In this document: positions 7,466-16,550 of the stretch, one piece after another | How the letters are laid out: each line of letters starts with the position of its first letter | Position numbering within the stretch: position 1 is the first letter of the stretch | Assembly (NCBI GenBank): GCA_032334055.1 | Contig: JAUOZS010000001.1 | Location: forward strand, 1,400,501-1,464,500 | Direction of reading: 5' to 3' | Length of the DNA stretch: 64,000 bases | Source of the DNA: Selenomonadales bacterium 4137-cl | GTDB taxonomy: Bacteria; Bacillota; Negativicutes; Sporomusales; UBA7701 | Notes under the pieces: generated by a model | Told to the model about the DNA's origin: nothing | Seen by the model: the letters and a program-made list of their open reading frames with translations, nothing else | Database searches by the model: none | Program-made: the position numbers and the translations under genes

Positions 7466-8482
7466 ATGCTGCAGTTGGACAAGCAGATACACAAGTGGCT
7501 TATAGCAATTGTTATTGCCGGCGTGTTCGTCCTGGCGGCCGGTAGCGCCGTTTACAGCCTCGCCAGGCCGGTTAACGCCTCCGCCGGCGACGCCATAATG
7601 GTCGTCGTCAAGCCGGGGATGGCTACCCAGGCCATTGGCGAGCTTTTACACGACAAAGGGCTGATAAAGAATGTGCTGATTTTCCGGGTCATGGCCAAAA
7701 TGGAAGGAATGGAAGGCAGCCTTCAGGCGGGGGAGTACTCCTTTAGCAAGGCGATGACGGTCAGGGAAATCATCGGCAAGCTGGTGCGGGGCGAAACCGC
7801 GTATAGACAGTTCACCATTCCCGAAGGGTTCACCATCGACCAAATCGCCGCCCTTCTGGAAAAAAACAAACTGGCGTCGGCGGCCAAATACAAGGCTGTT
7901 GCCGCCGGCTACGCTCCGTATGATTATATACGCCCGGCCGCGAACGTGAAGTATCAGGCCGAAGGGTTCGTATTCCCCGATACCTACCGCGTCGCGGCCG
8001 GCACCAGCGAAGCACAGTTGGTCAAGATGATGATGTCCCAGTTCGACAGCCAGTTCACGCCGACTATGCGTGAGCGCGCGGCTGAGCTAGGACTGTCGGT
8101 GCGGGAAGTGGTCATTTTGGCCTCTTTGGTCGAAAAGGAAGCTCAGCTGGCTGCGGAACGGCCGGTCATCGCCGGCGTGTTTCTCCGGCGGCTGAAGCTC
8201 GGAATGCCGCTGCAGTCGTGCGCCACCATCCAGTATATCCTCGGTTACCCGAAGCCCGAGTTGACGGTGCAGGATACCGAAATTCCCTCTCCTTACAATA
8301 CCTACCAGAACATGGGCCTGCCGCCCGGTCCGATTGCCAGCCCGGGGCTGGCGTCCATAAAGGCGGTGCTTTATCCGGCCGATACCGAGTATCTGTACTT
8401 TTTCGCGAATAAAGACGGCAGCCACGTATTCAGCCGAACGTACGAAGAGCACCTGGCGGCCATCAACCGGGACGACTCTTAG
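7466..8482 (+). CDS. mltG: Endolytic peptidoglycan transglycosylase MltG
   Basis: A 338-residue YceG-family protein. MltG cuts nascent glycan strands at the membrane and sets their length. There is one membrane segment near residues 11-31, a small LysM-like region, then the catalytic domain with ASLVEKEAQ, whose first Glu corresponds to the catalytic glutamate, followed by LQSCATIQYILG and PSPYNTY. The ATG follows GTGAGGTGATC. It is the first gene of a tight set continuing with trmR and trhP, the same neighbours as yrrL-yrrM-yrrN in Bacillus. Confidence 0.93.
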   Translation: MLQLDKQIHKWLIAIVIAGVFVLAAGSAVYSLARPVNASAGDAIMVVVKPGMATQAIGELLHDKGLIKNVLIFRVMAKMEGMEGSLQAGEYSFSKAMTVREIIGKLVRGETAYRQFTIPEGFTIDQIAALLEKNKLASAAKYKAVAAGYAPYDYIRPAANVKYQAEGFVFPDTYRVAAGTSEAQLVKMMMSQFDSQFTPTMRERAAELGLSVREVVILASLVEKEAQLAAERPVIAGVFLRRLKLGMPLQSCATIQYILGYPKPELTVQDTEIPSPYNTYQNMGLPPGPIASPGLASIKAVLYPADTEYLYFFANKDGSHVFSRTYEEHLAAINRDDS

Positions 8483-9091
8483 GTGGACGACCTGCTACGG
8501 TCTATGGAGGAATACGCCGCTTTGCGGACCATCCCGGTCATCGGGCGCGACGGCGCGGCGCTGCTGGCCGCCACGGTGGCGGAAGCCGGCCCGAGGACAA
8601 TCCTCGAGATCGGCACAGCCATCGGCTATTCGACACTGCTGATGGCTGAGCGCGCGCCGAACGATGCGGTGATCACCACCATCGAAGTCGATGCCGAACG
8701 GGCTGCCGCTGCGGCGGCTTTTTTCCGCCGCTCCCGCCACGCCGGCCGTATCGATCTGCTGGTGGGCGATGCGGCCGCTATCCTTCCCGTGCTGGGAGGG
8801 ACATACGATTTTCTGTTCATCGACGCCGCCAAAGCCCATTATCTCGATTACCTGGCCAAGGCAATGGACAAGCTCCGGCCCGGAGCGGTCGTTTTCGCCG
8901 ACAACGTTTATTTCTACGGCCTGGTGACGGCCGAGCGGCCGCCGCGCCGCATGCGGACGCTCGTAAAGAGGATGCGGGCTTATCTTGATTTCGTAAACAG
9001 CGATGCCCGGTTTGCTACGACCGTTCATCCGATCGGCGACGGCATCGCCATTTCCCGCTTTCAGGGGGACGACACCAATGCGCATTCCTGA
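8483..9091 (+). CDS. trmR: tRNA 5-hydroxyuridine methyltransferase, O-methyltransferase family
   Basis: A 202-residue class I SAM-dependent O-methyltransferase. In Bacillus the homologue YrrM (TrmR) methylates 5-hydroxyuridine 34 to 5-methoxyuridine in tRNA. Motif I is EIGTAIGYSTLLMAE, the acidic residue after strand 2 is in TTIEVDAE, and the metal-site region is FLFIDAAKAHY. The GTG start directly follows the mltG stop, and the trhP start lies inside its 3' end. The tRNA assignment leans on the pairing with trhP. Confidence 0.85.
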   Translation: MDDLLRSMEEYAALRTIPVIGRDGAALLAATVAEAGPRTILEIGTAIGYSTLLMAERAPNDAVITTIEVDAERAAAAAAFFRRSRHAGRIDLLVGDAAAILPVLGGTYDFLFIDAAKAHYLDYLAKAMDKLRPGAVVFADNVYFYGLVTAERPPRRMRTLVKRMRAYLDFVNSDARFATTVHPIGDGIAISRFQGDDTNAHS

Positions 9092-10307
9092 ACTTTTAGC
9101 ACCCGCCGGCAATCTGGAGAAGCTCCGCGTCGCCCTTGCCTATGGCGCCGACGCCGTATATTTCGGCGGCAAAAGCTTTGGCCTCAGGGCGTTTTCCGAC
9201 AACTTCGGCGACGAGGAATTGGCGGCCGCCGTGGCCGTCGCCCATGAAGCCGGCAAAAAGGCGTATGTTACCGTCAACATTTTTCCCCATAACGAGGACC
9301 TGCCGGCCCTGCCCGTCTATATAGCGCTGCTGAGGGACATCGGCGCCGACGCGGTGATAGTATCCGATCCGGGCGTTTACCGGATCGTCCGCCAGGTCGC
9401 TCCCGAACTTCCAATCCACATCAGCACTCAGGCCAACACTACCAATTGGTCGGCAGCCTTGTTCTGGCAGGAGTTGGGCGCCCGCAGGATCGTGCTGGCC
9501 CGCGAAGTATCCCTGGCCGATGTCAGGCTGATCCGTGAACGGACCGCTATTGAACTGGAAGCCTTCGTCCACGGCGCCATGTGCATTTCATATTCGGGCC
9601 GTTGCCTGTTGAGCAACTATTTCACCGGCCGCGACGCTAACCGGGGCGAATGCGCCCAGGCCTGCCGCTGGCGCTACCATGTGGTCGAGGAAACGCGCCC
9701 GGGCCAGTATTTCCCGGTCACCGAGGACGAACGCGGCACTTATTTGTTTAACTCCCGCGACCTGTGCCTGCTGCCTCACATCCCCGCAATGATTGACAGC
9801 GGGCTGAGCAGCTTCAAGATCGAAGGCAGGATGAAAAGCGTCCACTATGTCGCGACCGTCGTCAAGGTATACCGCGAGGCCCTCGACGCCTATGCCGCCG
9901 ACCCACGGCGCTACGATGTACGGGAGGAATGGCTGGCTGAGCTTGCCGCCATATCCCACCGGCCGTACACCACCGGTTTTGCGTTCGGAAAAACTGGCCC
10001 CGGGGATCAGCTATATGGCGGCGGCACCTATAAACAGAGCCACGATTTCGTGGGGCTGGTGAGGGGGTATGATCCGGTCCGCGGTCTGGCGGCGGTGGAG
10101 CAGCGCAACAACATGAAGGTGGGCGAAGAGATCGAGGTTCTTTTGCCTCAGGGAAAAAGCTTCCGGCAGCATATCGACGCCATGTTCGACGCCGAGGGCA
10201 ATCCGATCGAGGTTGCTCCCCACCCGCAGCAGCTTGTCTACATCCCTGCGGAGCGACCGGTGGTAGAGTTCGCTATGCTGCGGCGAAAGGGGAGAGGGGA
10301 TGTTTGA
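9078..10307 (+). CDS. trhP: tRNA hydroxylation protein TrhP, peptidase U32 family
   Basis: A 409-residue U32-family protein. In Bacillus and Escherichia coli TrhP makes 5-hydroxyuridine 34 in tRNA, the substrate of the neighbouring TrmR. The U32 signature is clear: EAFVHGAMCISYSGRC, then NRGECAQACRW with further cysteines. The N-terminal barrel starts PELLAPAGNLEKL. ATG 9078 follows AGGGGG; a frame open from 9003 is only read-through of the trmR region. Bacillus has two U32 genes here and this window has one. Confidence 0.9.
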   Translation: MRIPELLAPAGNLEKLRVALAYGADAVYFGGKSFGLRAFSDNFGDEELAAAVAVAHEAGKKAYVTVNIFPHNEDLPALPVYIALLRDIGADAVIVSDPGVYRIVRQVAPELPIHISTQANTTNWSAALFWQELGARRIVLAREVSLADVRLIRERTAIELEAFVHGAMCISYSGRCLLSNYFTGRDANRGECAQACRWRYHVVEETRPGQYFPVTEDERGTYLFNSRDLCLLPHIPAMIDSGLSSFKIEGRMKSVHYVATVVKVYREALDAYAADPRRYDVREEWLAELAAISHRPYTTGFAFGKTGPGDQLYGGGTYKQSHDFVGLVRGYDPVRGLAAVEQRNNMKVGEEIEVLLPQGKSFRQHIDAMFDAEGNPIEVAPHPQQLVYIPAERPVVEFAMLRRKGRGDV

Positions 10308-10518
10308 CGCCGGGACGATTTACATCCGCGTCGAGCCGCGTGACGTTAACTTCGTCAACCGGATAATGGAGGGGCACGAATATCTCGGCGTCGTAACGAC
10401 GGTCGACAAAGCGCGCGGTATCTTGGCCGTGCGGGCCACCACCGATACCGCGGCGGCGGCGCGGGCTATCCTCGGACGCCTGCCGGTCCTGGTCGAATTC
10501 CTCGAAAAGCCCGAATAA
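10300..10518 (+). CDS. DUF4911-like small protein
   Basis: A 72-residue protein of unknown function. The sequence alternates strands and helices in a ferredoxin-like or ACT-like way (TIYIRVEPRDVNFVNRIMEG, then LGVVTTVDKARGILAVRAT). I recall similar proteins as DUF4911, next to U32 genes in anaerobic Firmicutes, but cannot check it. It overlaps trhP by 8 bases behind GGGGAGAGGGG, so it is translationally coupled and may take part in the same tRNA modification. Confidence 0.65.
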   Translation: MFDAGTIYIRVEPRDVNFVNRIMEGHEYLGVVTTVDKARGILAVRATTDTAAAARAILGRLPVLVEFLEKPE

Positions 10519-10530
10519 TTCCAATAAATG

Positions 10531-10567
10531 CAACAAGTCCCCCGGCGCATTGCCGGGGGATTTGTTG
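10531..10567 (+). terminator. Terminator closing the mltG-trmR-trhP operon
   Basis: CAACAAGTCCCCCGGC (10531-10546) pairs with GCCGGGGGATTTGTTG (10552-10567), a 16-bp stem around a 5-base loop with one mismatch. Confidence 0.75.
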
Positions 10568-10652
10568 CGCCGAGTCGGTCCTCTGCCGCGGGGACGTTTT
10601 AAGCAGGCAACAAATGGAGAAACTAAAAGCAGATCAACTTTCGAGGTGGCTC

Positions 10653-12311
10653 ATGATATCCAGCAAAAGGATTTTTGGCCTCGCAGTTATGTTTTCGATC
10701 ATTTGTTGCCTGCTTGCAGGCCGCCTCGTCTATCTTCACCTTGTCGCCGGTCCGCGCCTGGCTATCCAAAGCCTCGGCAGCCGCATCCAGGAGGTGCCGG
10801 TCGATGTGGACCGGGGTGAGATCCTAGACCGCAACGGCGTACCGCTTACCAACACCGCCCAGCATTTCAGCCTGGCGGTGTTTCCTACCCATATAGCCGA
10901 TGTTCGGCGGGCAACGGCAGAACTAGCCGAACTGACCGGCTTCGACGCCGCGAAAATCGCAGCCCGTATCGATCGCGACGGGCGGCCGTTCAAGCTGAAA
11001 ACCGATATGGACGCCATGAGCGCCAGGAAGGTCAATGCCCGCCATATACCCGGCGTGATGGCGGTTGCCGAGAAGGTTCGCTATGGTTACAGCTCGCTGG
11101 CCGCGCATGTGGTCGGTTATATAAACGCTGCGGACAATCGCGGCGTCAGCGGCATCGAAGGCATGTACGACGATATTCTCCGCGGCGGTCAGCCCACTTA
11201 TCTGGTTGCGGTAGTCGACGCCGGCCAGCAGTTGATTCCCGGTCTCGGCTATAAAAGGTTGAGGCTGGCGGACGGCGGGGGACCCAGTCACGTTGTTCTC
11301 ACCATCGATAGCAGGACGCAAAAAATCGTCGAGAAAGTGATGGACGAAAATATCGTTAAAGGGGCGGTAGTCGTCATGCGTCCGGGGACGGGCGAGCTAC
11401 TGGCGATGGCCTCCAGGCCCGGTTTCGACGCCAACAACCTCGGCGAATACCTCGGCAGGGGGACGGCGCCGCTTTTGAACAGAGCGGTGGCGGCCTATCA
11501 GCCGGGCTCGGTGTTCAAGCTCGTGGTGGCTTCAGCCGCTCTCGAGGAGGGGGTCGTTAGCCCGAACGATCAATTCTATGATCCCGGATATATCGATATT
11601 AACGGCCTGAGGTTCAAGGGCTGGGACTTCGAGCAGGGCGGACGCGGTAAACTATCTTTTGCCGAAGCGATGGCTTATTCCAGCAATCCAGTGCTGATCC
11701 AGGTCGGGACAAAGCTTGGGGCGGCCAAGCTGATTGATTATGCCGACAGGCTCGGGTTCGGACACAAAACGAAACTGGAGTTCGACGGCGAAGCGGACGG
11801 CAACCTGCCAACTCCGGACAGCGTTTATCCGGGCGACCTCGCCAACCTCGCCATTGGGCAGGGGACGCTCGAAGCCACGCCGCTGCAAATAGCCTGCATG
11901 GTAGCCACCATCGTCAACGACGGCGTCGCTGTCGATCCGTATATTGTCAGTCGGCTGACAGCCGCCGACGGCACGATCGTCAAAAGTTTTCCCGCTTCGC
12001 GCGGCCATCGCGTACTTTCCCGGCGGACGGCAGGCCAACTGCGGACGATGATGCAAGCCGTCACGCGCGTCGGTACGGGGCAGGAGGCATATGTCGAAGG
12101 GTTCGGCAGCGCGGGCAAGACGGGGACGGCGGAAACGGGCCGTTCTGGCCCGGCCGGCAGGAGCGTCAACCACGCCTGGTTTGCAGGGTACGCGCCTCTT
12201 GATAATCCCCGGTATGTCGTGGTAGTATTTGTAGAAGATGGCATGTCGGGCGGCGACGTCGCCGCTCCCATCTTCCGGGAGATAACCGCGCGGATTCTGG
12301 CAGGCGGCTGA
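10653..12311 (+). CDS. Class B penicillin-binding protein (FtsI/PBP2 type transpeptidase)
   Basis: A 552-residue bitopic D,D-transpeptidase that cross-links peptidoglycan. A short cytoplasmic tail and a membrane anchor (residues 7-28) precede the dimerisation domain (VDVDRGEILDRNGVPL near residue 50) and the transpeptidase domain with SVFK (Ser286, Lys289), SSN (343-345) and KTGTAE (Lys489). There is no C-terminal PASTA domain, unlike SpoVD or PBP2x. It could serve division, elongation or spore cortex; the isolated position does not decide. I chose ATG 10653 behind GAGGTGG; ATG 10614 is an alternative with a poorer site. Confidence 0.85.
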   Translation: MISSKRIFGLAVMFSIICCLLAGRLVYLHLVAGPRLAIQSLGSRIQEVPVDVDRGEILDRNGVPLTNTAQHFSLAVFPTHIADVRRATAELAELTGFDAAKIAARIDRDGRPFKLKTDMDAMSARKVNARHIPGVMAVAEKVRYGYSSLAAHVVGYINAADNRGVSGIEGMYDDILRGGQPTYLVAVVDAGQQLIPGLGYKRLRLADGGGPSHVVLTIDSRTQKIVEKVMDENIVKGAVVVMRPGTGELLAMASRPGFDANNLGEYLGRGTAPLLNRAVAAYQPGSVFKLVVASAALEEGVVSPNDQFYDPGYIDINGLRFKGWDFEQGGRGKLSFAEAMAYSSNPVLIQVGTKLGAAKLIDYADRLGFGHKTKLEFDGEADGNLPTPDSVYPGDLANLAIGQGTLEATPLQIACMVATIVNDGVAVDPYIVSRLTAADGTIVKSFPASRGHRVLSRRTAGQLRTMMQAVTRVGTGQEAYVEGFGSAGKTGTAETGRSGPAGRSVNHAWFAGYAPLDNPRYVVVVFVEDGMSGGDVAAPIFREITARILAGG

Positions 12312-12362
12312 CCGTGTATGCCGTCCTGCGGAAAGCGGATAATAAGGTTAACGGAGGTTACC

Positions 12363-13703
12363 GTGGATAATCTGGAGCAAGCCCGTCAAGCGGTGCGCGA
12401 GGCCATCAGGCAGGGCGCGCACGCCGCCGAAGCATACCTGCTCGACTCCCAATCACTGCTCGTCGAAGTCGCCGACCAGGCGGTCGAAACCCTTAAATTC
12501 GCCAACGACACCGGTCTTGGCGTGCGAGTCTTCGCCCGCGACGGCCGGGTGGGCTTCGCCTTCGCCACCGACATCTCGACAGCGTCGCTGGCTGAGACGG
12601 CTAGGCAGGCGATCGCCAACAGCCGCATCACCTTTCCGGACACATACAATACGCTGCCGGCGTCTGCCGGCAATATACCGTCGTTGCGTCTTCTCGACCC
12701 GGCGATCGGCGCCGCCGCGGTCGAGCGGAAAATCGAACTCGCCAAAGGGGTGGAGGCTGCTGCTCGCCGGAGGGACGGCCGGGTGAAGCGCACGGAACGC
12801 TGCGTTTACGAGGATGCCGAATACGGCGTTGCCCTCGCCAACTCGAATGAACTGGCCGTTTCCTATCGCTCCGGCTACTGCGGGTTGTACGGCGTGGTCC
12901 TGGCGGAAGACGGCGGCGACGTGCAGACTGGCATGGGGCTGAGCTATTCCCGGGACTTCGCCGCTCTCGACCCTGAAGAAGTTGGCCGGGAGGCAGCCCG
13001 TGAGGCCTGTCTCCTTCTGGGGGCGAAAGAAATCGGCACAGTCAAGGCTGCCATTGTCCTGCCGCCATATGTGGCCACCAATTTCCTCGCGGTTCTTGTT
13101 CCCGCCCTGAGCGCGGACGCCGTGCAGAAGGGACGTTCGCTCTTTCGCGACAGCGTCGGCAAAAAAGTGGCCTCGCCCTTCATCACCCTTGTGGACGACG
13201 GAAGGCTGGACGGCGGTGTCGCCACTTCGCCGGTCGACGGCGAGGGGGTGCTGACCGGGAGGACCGAACTTATCACAAGCGGCGTTCTGCAGGGGTTTCT
13301 CCATAACACTTACACCGCCGGGCGGGTCGGCGCCGCCAGCACCGGCAACGGCGTCCGCCATTCGTTCAGGGGGATGCCGGAGGTCGGCCCGACCAATATC
13401 TTTTTCGCCAAGGGTGAAACCCCTCGTGACGAATTGATCGGCGGCGTTAAGGAAGGGCTTTACATCACCAGCGTGATGGGCATGCACACCGCCAACCCGA
13501 TCTCCGGCGATTTCTCGGTGGGCGCGGCCGGCGTATGGATCAGGGACGGACAGTTTACGCAGCCGGTGCGGGGGGTGGCGATCGCCGGCAATATTCTCGA
13601 CTTCCTCGGCGAGGTGGATGCCGTCGGCGACGATTTGCGGTTTTTCGGTTCCCAGGGGGCTCCGACGCTAAGAATTGACAAAATAACCATCAGCGGAGCT
13701 TGA
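12363..13703 (+). CDS. TldD/PmbA family protein, PmbA (TldE) type
   Basis: A 446-residue member of the TldD/PmbA family. TldD and TldE form a heterodimeric metalloprotease in which only TldD carries the HExxxH zinc motif. No such motif is present here, so this is the TldE-like, non-catalytic type. Its C-terminal half is typical: GVLTGRTELITSGVLQGFLHN, RHSFRGMPEVGPTNIFF and SGDFSVGAAG. No TldD partner lies in the window. The GTG at 12363 follows GGAGG at 12353-12357 with 5 bases between. Confidence 0.85.
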   Translation: MDNLEQARQAVREAIRQGAHAAEAYLLDSQSLLVEVADQAVETLKFANDTGLGVRVFARDGRVGFAFATDISTASLAETARQAIANSRITFPDTYNTLPASAGNIPSLRLLDPAIGAAAVERKIELAKGVEAAARRRDGRVKRTERCVYEDAEYGVALANSNELAVSYRSGYCGLYGVVLAEDGGDVQTGMGLSYSRDFAALDPEEVGREAAREACLLLGAKEIGTVKAAIVLPPYVATNFLAVLVPALSADAVQKGRSLFRDSVGKKVASPFITLVDDGRLDGGVATSPVDGEGVLTGRTELITSGVLQGFLHNTYTAGRVGAASTGNGVRHSFRGMPEVGPTNIFFAKGETPRDELIGGVKEGLYITSVMGMHTANPISGDFSVGAAGVWIRDGQFTQPVRGVAIAGNILDFLGEVDAVGDDLRFFGSQGAPTLRIDKITISGA

Positions 13704-13785
13704 GCGCCGAGCAAAAGCTAGGCAAGTTCGGATAATTGTGGTAAAATATCTGAGTTAGCATGCATAGCGGACGGAGGATTGATGT

Positions 13786-14241
13786 ATGAATAACGTCAGA
13801 CCGCGGGTGCTCGTCATCCATGGGCCCAACCTCAATCTGCTCGGTCGCCGAGAACCCAACGTCTACGGCTCGCTGTCGCTGGACGAAATCGACCGTCGCC
13901 TGCGGGAAAAGGCGGGCGCGCTCGGCCTTGATCTGGAGATCGTTCAGACCAATCACGAGGGTGTCATGGTCGAGACCATCCAGAAAGCCATGCAGGGTTA
14001 TGCCGGCATCGTTATCAACCCCGCCGCTTTCACCCACTACAGCATAGCCGTCCGCGACGCGCTCGCGGCCGTATCCGTGCCGTCCGTAGAGGTTCATTTA
14101 TCCAACATCTACACCAGGGAGGAGTTTCGCCGTCATTCGGTCGTCGCCCCGGTAGTGGACGGGCAGATCAGCGGCCTGGGGCCGCTGGGCTACCTGCTCG
14201 CGCTGGAAGCTGTCGCCGCGATGGCTGGCGAAGAGAAATGA
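13786..14241 (+). CDS. aroQ: 3-dehydroquinate dehydratase, type II
   Basis: A 151-residue type II dehydroquinase of the shikimate pathway. It shows HGPNLNLLGRREPNVYG (with the catalytic Tyr and loop Arg), QTNHEG, INPAAFTHYS and VEVHLSNIYTREEFR, the expected active-site set. The length is normal. The ATG follows GGAGG. It overlaps the downstream peptidase gene by 4 bases, and the aroQ-pepP-efp order is the same as yqhS-yqhT-efp in Bacillus. Confidence 0.96.
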   Translation: MNNVRPRVLVIHGPNLNLLGRREPNVYGSLSLDEIDRRLREKAGALGLDLEIVQTNHEGVMVETIQKAMQGYAGIVINPAAFTHYSIAVRDALAAVSVPSVEVHLSNIYTREEFRRHSVVAPVVDGQISGLGPLGYLLALEAVAAMAGEEK

Positions 14242-15296
14242 CCAATCGTCTGCATTCTTTACGCACTTATATCGCCACGGAGGGCTTGGCGGCGGTTATC
14301 GTCGCCAAACCGGAAAATAGGCGCTATTTCAGCGGCTTCACCGGTTCGTCCGGCCTGCTGCTCGTCAGCGCTGACGCAGCCAAGTTGATAACCGACTTTC
14401 GCTATATCGTGCAGGCCGGGCGCGAGGCGCCCGACTTTGCCGTCGTCCGCCACGGCAGCGACCTTTATGAAACGCTGGCCGCGGAAATAAAAAGTTTAGG
14501 CGACGGAAAGGTCGGCTTCGAAAGCGACTTCACCACCTGGGACGTCTGCCAGAAACTGAACGGGATCATAGCCCAGCCGACCCCGGTGCGACTGGACAAG
14601 CTGCGGATGGTTAAGGACGAAGCCGAACTGGCCGCGCTCCGTATAGCGGTCAGTCTGGCCGACGACGCCTTCGACAACATCCTCGGCTATCTTCGGCCGG
14701 GAATCAGTGAACGTGACGTTGCCCTCGAGCTGGAGTTCTTCATGCGGAAAAACGGCGCTGAAAAGGTCGCCTTCGATACAATTGTCGCCTCCGGGCCGCG
14801 ATCAGCCCTGCCCCACGGGCGGGCCAGCGACCGGACGATTGCCGCCGGCGATTTCGTCACCATGGACTTCGGAGCTGTGTATCAGGGCTATCATTCCGAC
14901 ATCACCCGCACTGTAGTTGTCGGCAAAGCGTCGGCAAGGCAGCGTGAAATATACGATCTTGTGCTTGCCGCCCAACTGGCCGGGCTTGACGCCGTGACCG
15001 CCGGCAAGACCGGTCGCGAAGTGGACGCCGTAGCTCGCAAAGTTATCGGTGACGCTGGTTTTGCGGATAAATTCGGCCACGGCCTCGGTCACGGCGTGGG
15101 GCTCGAAATCCACGAGGAACCGCGCTTGTCGCCATCCGGCGGCGAGGTGTTGGCCGCCAACATGACGGTCACGGTCGAGCCGGGAGTATACTTCCCCGAC
15201 TGGGGCGGCGTCAGGATCGAAGACACTGTGGTTGTTACCGCCGGCGGCGCGCAGGTGCTGACGGCGAGCAGCAAGGAATTCATACAGATAAGCTAG
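14238..15296 (+). CDS. Xaa-Pro aminopeptidase family protein (M24)
   Basis: A 352-residue M24 metallopeptidase predicted to remove N-terminal residues preceding proline in the cytoplasm. An N-terminal creatinase-like domain (residues 1-125) is followed by the pita-bread catalytic domain. The dinuclear metal ligands are visible: the two Asp in VTMDFGAVYQGYHSDITR, the His in GHGLGHGVGLEIHEEP, and the two Glu in TVEPGVYF and GGVRIEDT. It is translationally coupled to aroQ through an ATGA overlap. Equivalent of Bacillus yqhT. Confidence 0.93.
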   Translation: MTNRLHSLRTYIATEGLAAVIVAKPENRRYFSGFTGSSGLLLVSADAAKLITDFRYIVQAGREAPDFAVVRHGSDLYETLAAEIKSLGDGKVGFESDFTTWDVCQKLNGIIAQPTPVRLDKLRMVKDEAELAALRIAVSLADDAFDNILGYLRPGISERDVALELEFFMRKNGAEKVAFDTIVASGPRSALPHGRASDRTIAAGDFVTMDFGAVYQGYHSDITRTVVVGKASARQREIYDLVLAAQLAGLDAVTAGKTGREVDAVARKVIGDAGFADKFGHGLGHGVGLEIHEEPRLSPSGGEVLAANMTVTVEPGVYFPDWGGVRIEDTVVVTAGGAQVLTASSKEFIQIS

Positions 15297-15329
15297 TGGA
15301 CCGAAGACTAGTATATTGGAGGTTATGCA

Positions 15330-15887
15330 ATGATTTCGAGCAACGATTTCCGTACCGGCGTGACCATCGAACTTGAGGGCGGCGTCTGGCAAGTCGTCGA
15401 CTTCCAGCATGTCAAACCCGGCAAGGGCTCGGCTTTTGTCCGCACCAAGCTTAAAAACGTCAAAACGGGCGCCGTCGTAGAACGCACCTTCAACGCCGGG
15501 GAGAAAGTGCCCCGCGCCCATCTTGACCAGCGCCAGATGCAGTACCTCTACGAAAGCGACGGGTCCTACAACTTCATGGACAACGAAACCTACGAGCAGA
15601 TCGCCCTCAGCAACGAACAACTGGGCGACGCCACGCGTTTCCTTAAGGAAAACATGAGCATAGGTGTCCTCTTTTTCCAGGGCGTCGTCATCGGTATCGA
15701 CATGCCCAACTCGGTCGAACTGGAAGTGGTCGAGACCGACCCCGGCATCCGCGGCGACACCGCTACCGGCGGCACCAAACCCGCCAAACTCGAGACCGGC
15801 TATGTCGTAAAAGTGCCGCTGTTCATCAATATCGGCGACGTACTCAGGATTGATACCCGATCCGGCGACTACATAGAACGCGCTTAA
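15330..15887 (+). CDS. efp: Translation elongation factor P
   Basis: A 185-residue, full-length EF-P. It relieves ribosome stalling at polyproline. The KOW-like N-terminal domain carries the tip loop KPGKGSAF, whose lysine after the glycine is the modified residue in other bacteria. The S1-like OB domains follow, ending in [24 protein letters not shown], a hallmark of the family. The ATG follows TTGGAGG. A strong terminator lies directly after the stop. Confidence 0.97.
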   Translation: MISSNDFRTGVTIELEGGVWQVVDFQHVKPGKGSAFVRTKLKNVKTGAVVERTFNAGEKVPRAHLDQRQMQYLYESDGSYNFMDNETYEQIALSNEQLGDATRFLKENMSIGVLFFQGVVIGIDMPNSVELEVVETDPGIRGDTATGGTKPAKLETGYVVKVPLFINIGDVLRIDTRSGDYIERA

Positions 15888-15893
15888 ATACGG

Positions 15894-15928
15894 CGGAGGC
15901 TGCCATTCTGGCAGCCTCCGGTTATTTT
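15894..15928 (+). terminator. Intrinsic terminator after efp
   Basis: CGGAGGCTGCC (15894-15904) pairs with GGCAGCCTCCG (15910-15920), then a T-rich tract. Confidence 0.88.
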
Positions 15929-16016
15929 GTACTCCCGACCTCCCCAAGTAATGTTTTCGCGCGATAGTGGCAATACTACCACTAGCGCCGTTAATAGCCA
16001 AAAGAGGGGGGTAATC

Positions 16017-16445
16017 ATGGGCAATATAAAGGAAAAAGTTGCTTATTTGCAAGGACTAACCAAGGGACTGAACGTCAGCGGCCAATCTTCGGAAGGTAAA
16101 CTGCTGCTCAACATGGTCGACGTGCTGCAAGACATGGCTGAGGAAATCGATTGCCTGCACTCCGGGCAGGAGGACCTGGAAAATTACGTAGAAACCATCG
16201 ACGAAGACCTTACCGACCTCGAAGAGGAGGTATTCGAGGACATCCACGATATCGAGACTGTGGAAGTGGATTGCCCCAACTGCCATGAGACCGTGGCCTT
16301 CGAATCGGACCTTCTCAACGAGGACGATATGGTCGAGGTCACCTGTCCCAACTGTGGCGAGGTGGTTTACGACAATACGCTCGAGTTTGCCGACGCCGCG
16401 GAAGAGGACATCGTCTACCGGCGAAGCATCCATCCTGGCGTGTAA
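16017..16445 (+). CDS. CD1247-like protein with C-terminal zinc ribbon
   Basis: A 142-residue protein of unknown function. The N-terminal half (MGNIKEKVAYLQGLTKGL to about residue 75) is a helical, acidic domain that I recognise as the CD1247 N-terminal type from Clostridia and Negativicutes. The C-terminal half has two CPNC pairs near residues 85 and 108, a four-cysteine zinc ribbon like those in nucleic-acid-binding proteins. ATG 16017 follows a G-rich site; the frame is open 30 codons further upstream but begins inside the efp terminator, so that start is unlikely. It lies between efp and spoIIIAA. Confidence 0.75.
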   Translation: MGNIKEKVAYLQGLTKGLNVSGQSSEGKLLLNMVDVLQDMAEEIDCLHSGQEDLENYVETIDEDLTDLEEEVFEDIHDIETVEVDCPNCHETVAFESDLLNEDDMVEVTCPNCGEVVYDNTLEFADAAEEDIVYRRSIHPGV

Positions 16446-16459
16446 CAACCGATAAAGAC

Positions 16460-16490
16460 AAAAAATCCCGGCTGACCGGGATTTTTGCTT
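16460..16490 (+). terminator. Intrinsic terminator before spoIIIA
   Basis: AAAAATCCCGG and CCGGGATTTTT flank a CTGA loop. The A/T arms would allow termination in both directions. Confidence 0.85.
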
Positions 16491-16550
16491 TTATGGCATA
16501 AAGTAGTTTTACCGCCAATATCTATGTAAAGAGAAAGGCGGGACAAAGAT

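Noticed and set aside
14802..16052. A 416-codon - strand frame opposite the Xaa-Pro peptidase gene and efp
   Set aside because: It mirrors two well-supported genes and crosses the efp terminator; it is a shadow of their codon bias.
16476..16504. CATAAAGT as a sigma-E -10 for the spoIIIA operon
   Set aside because: The -35 region at the right distance reads CCGGGAT and is part of the upstream terminator. No second candidate is better, so I leave the operon promoter open.
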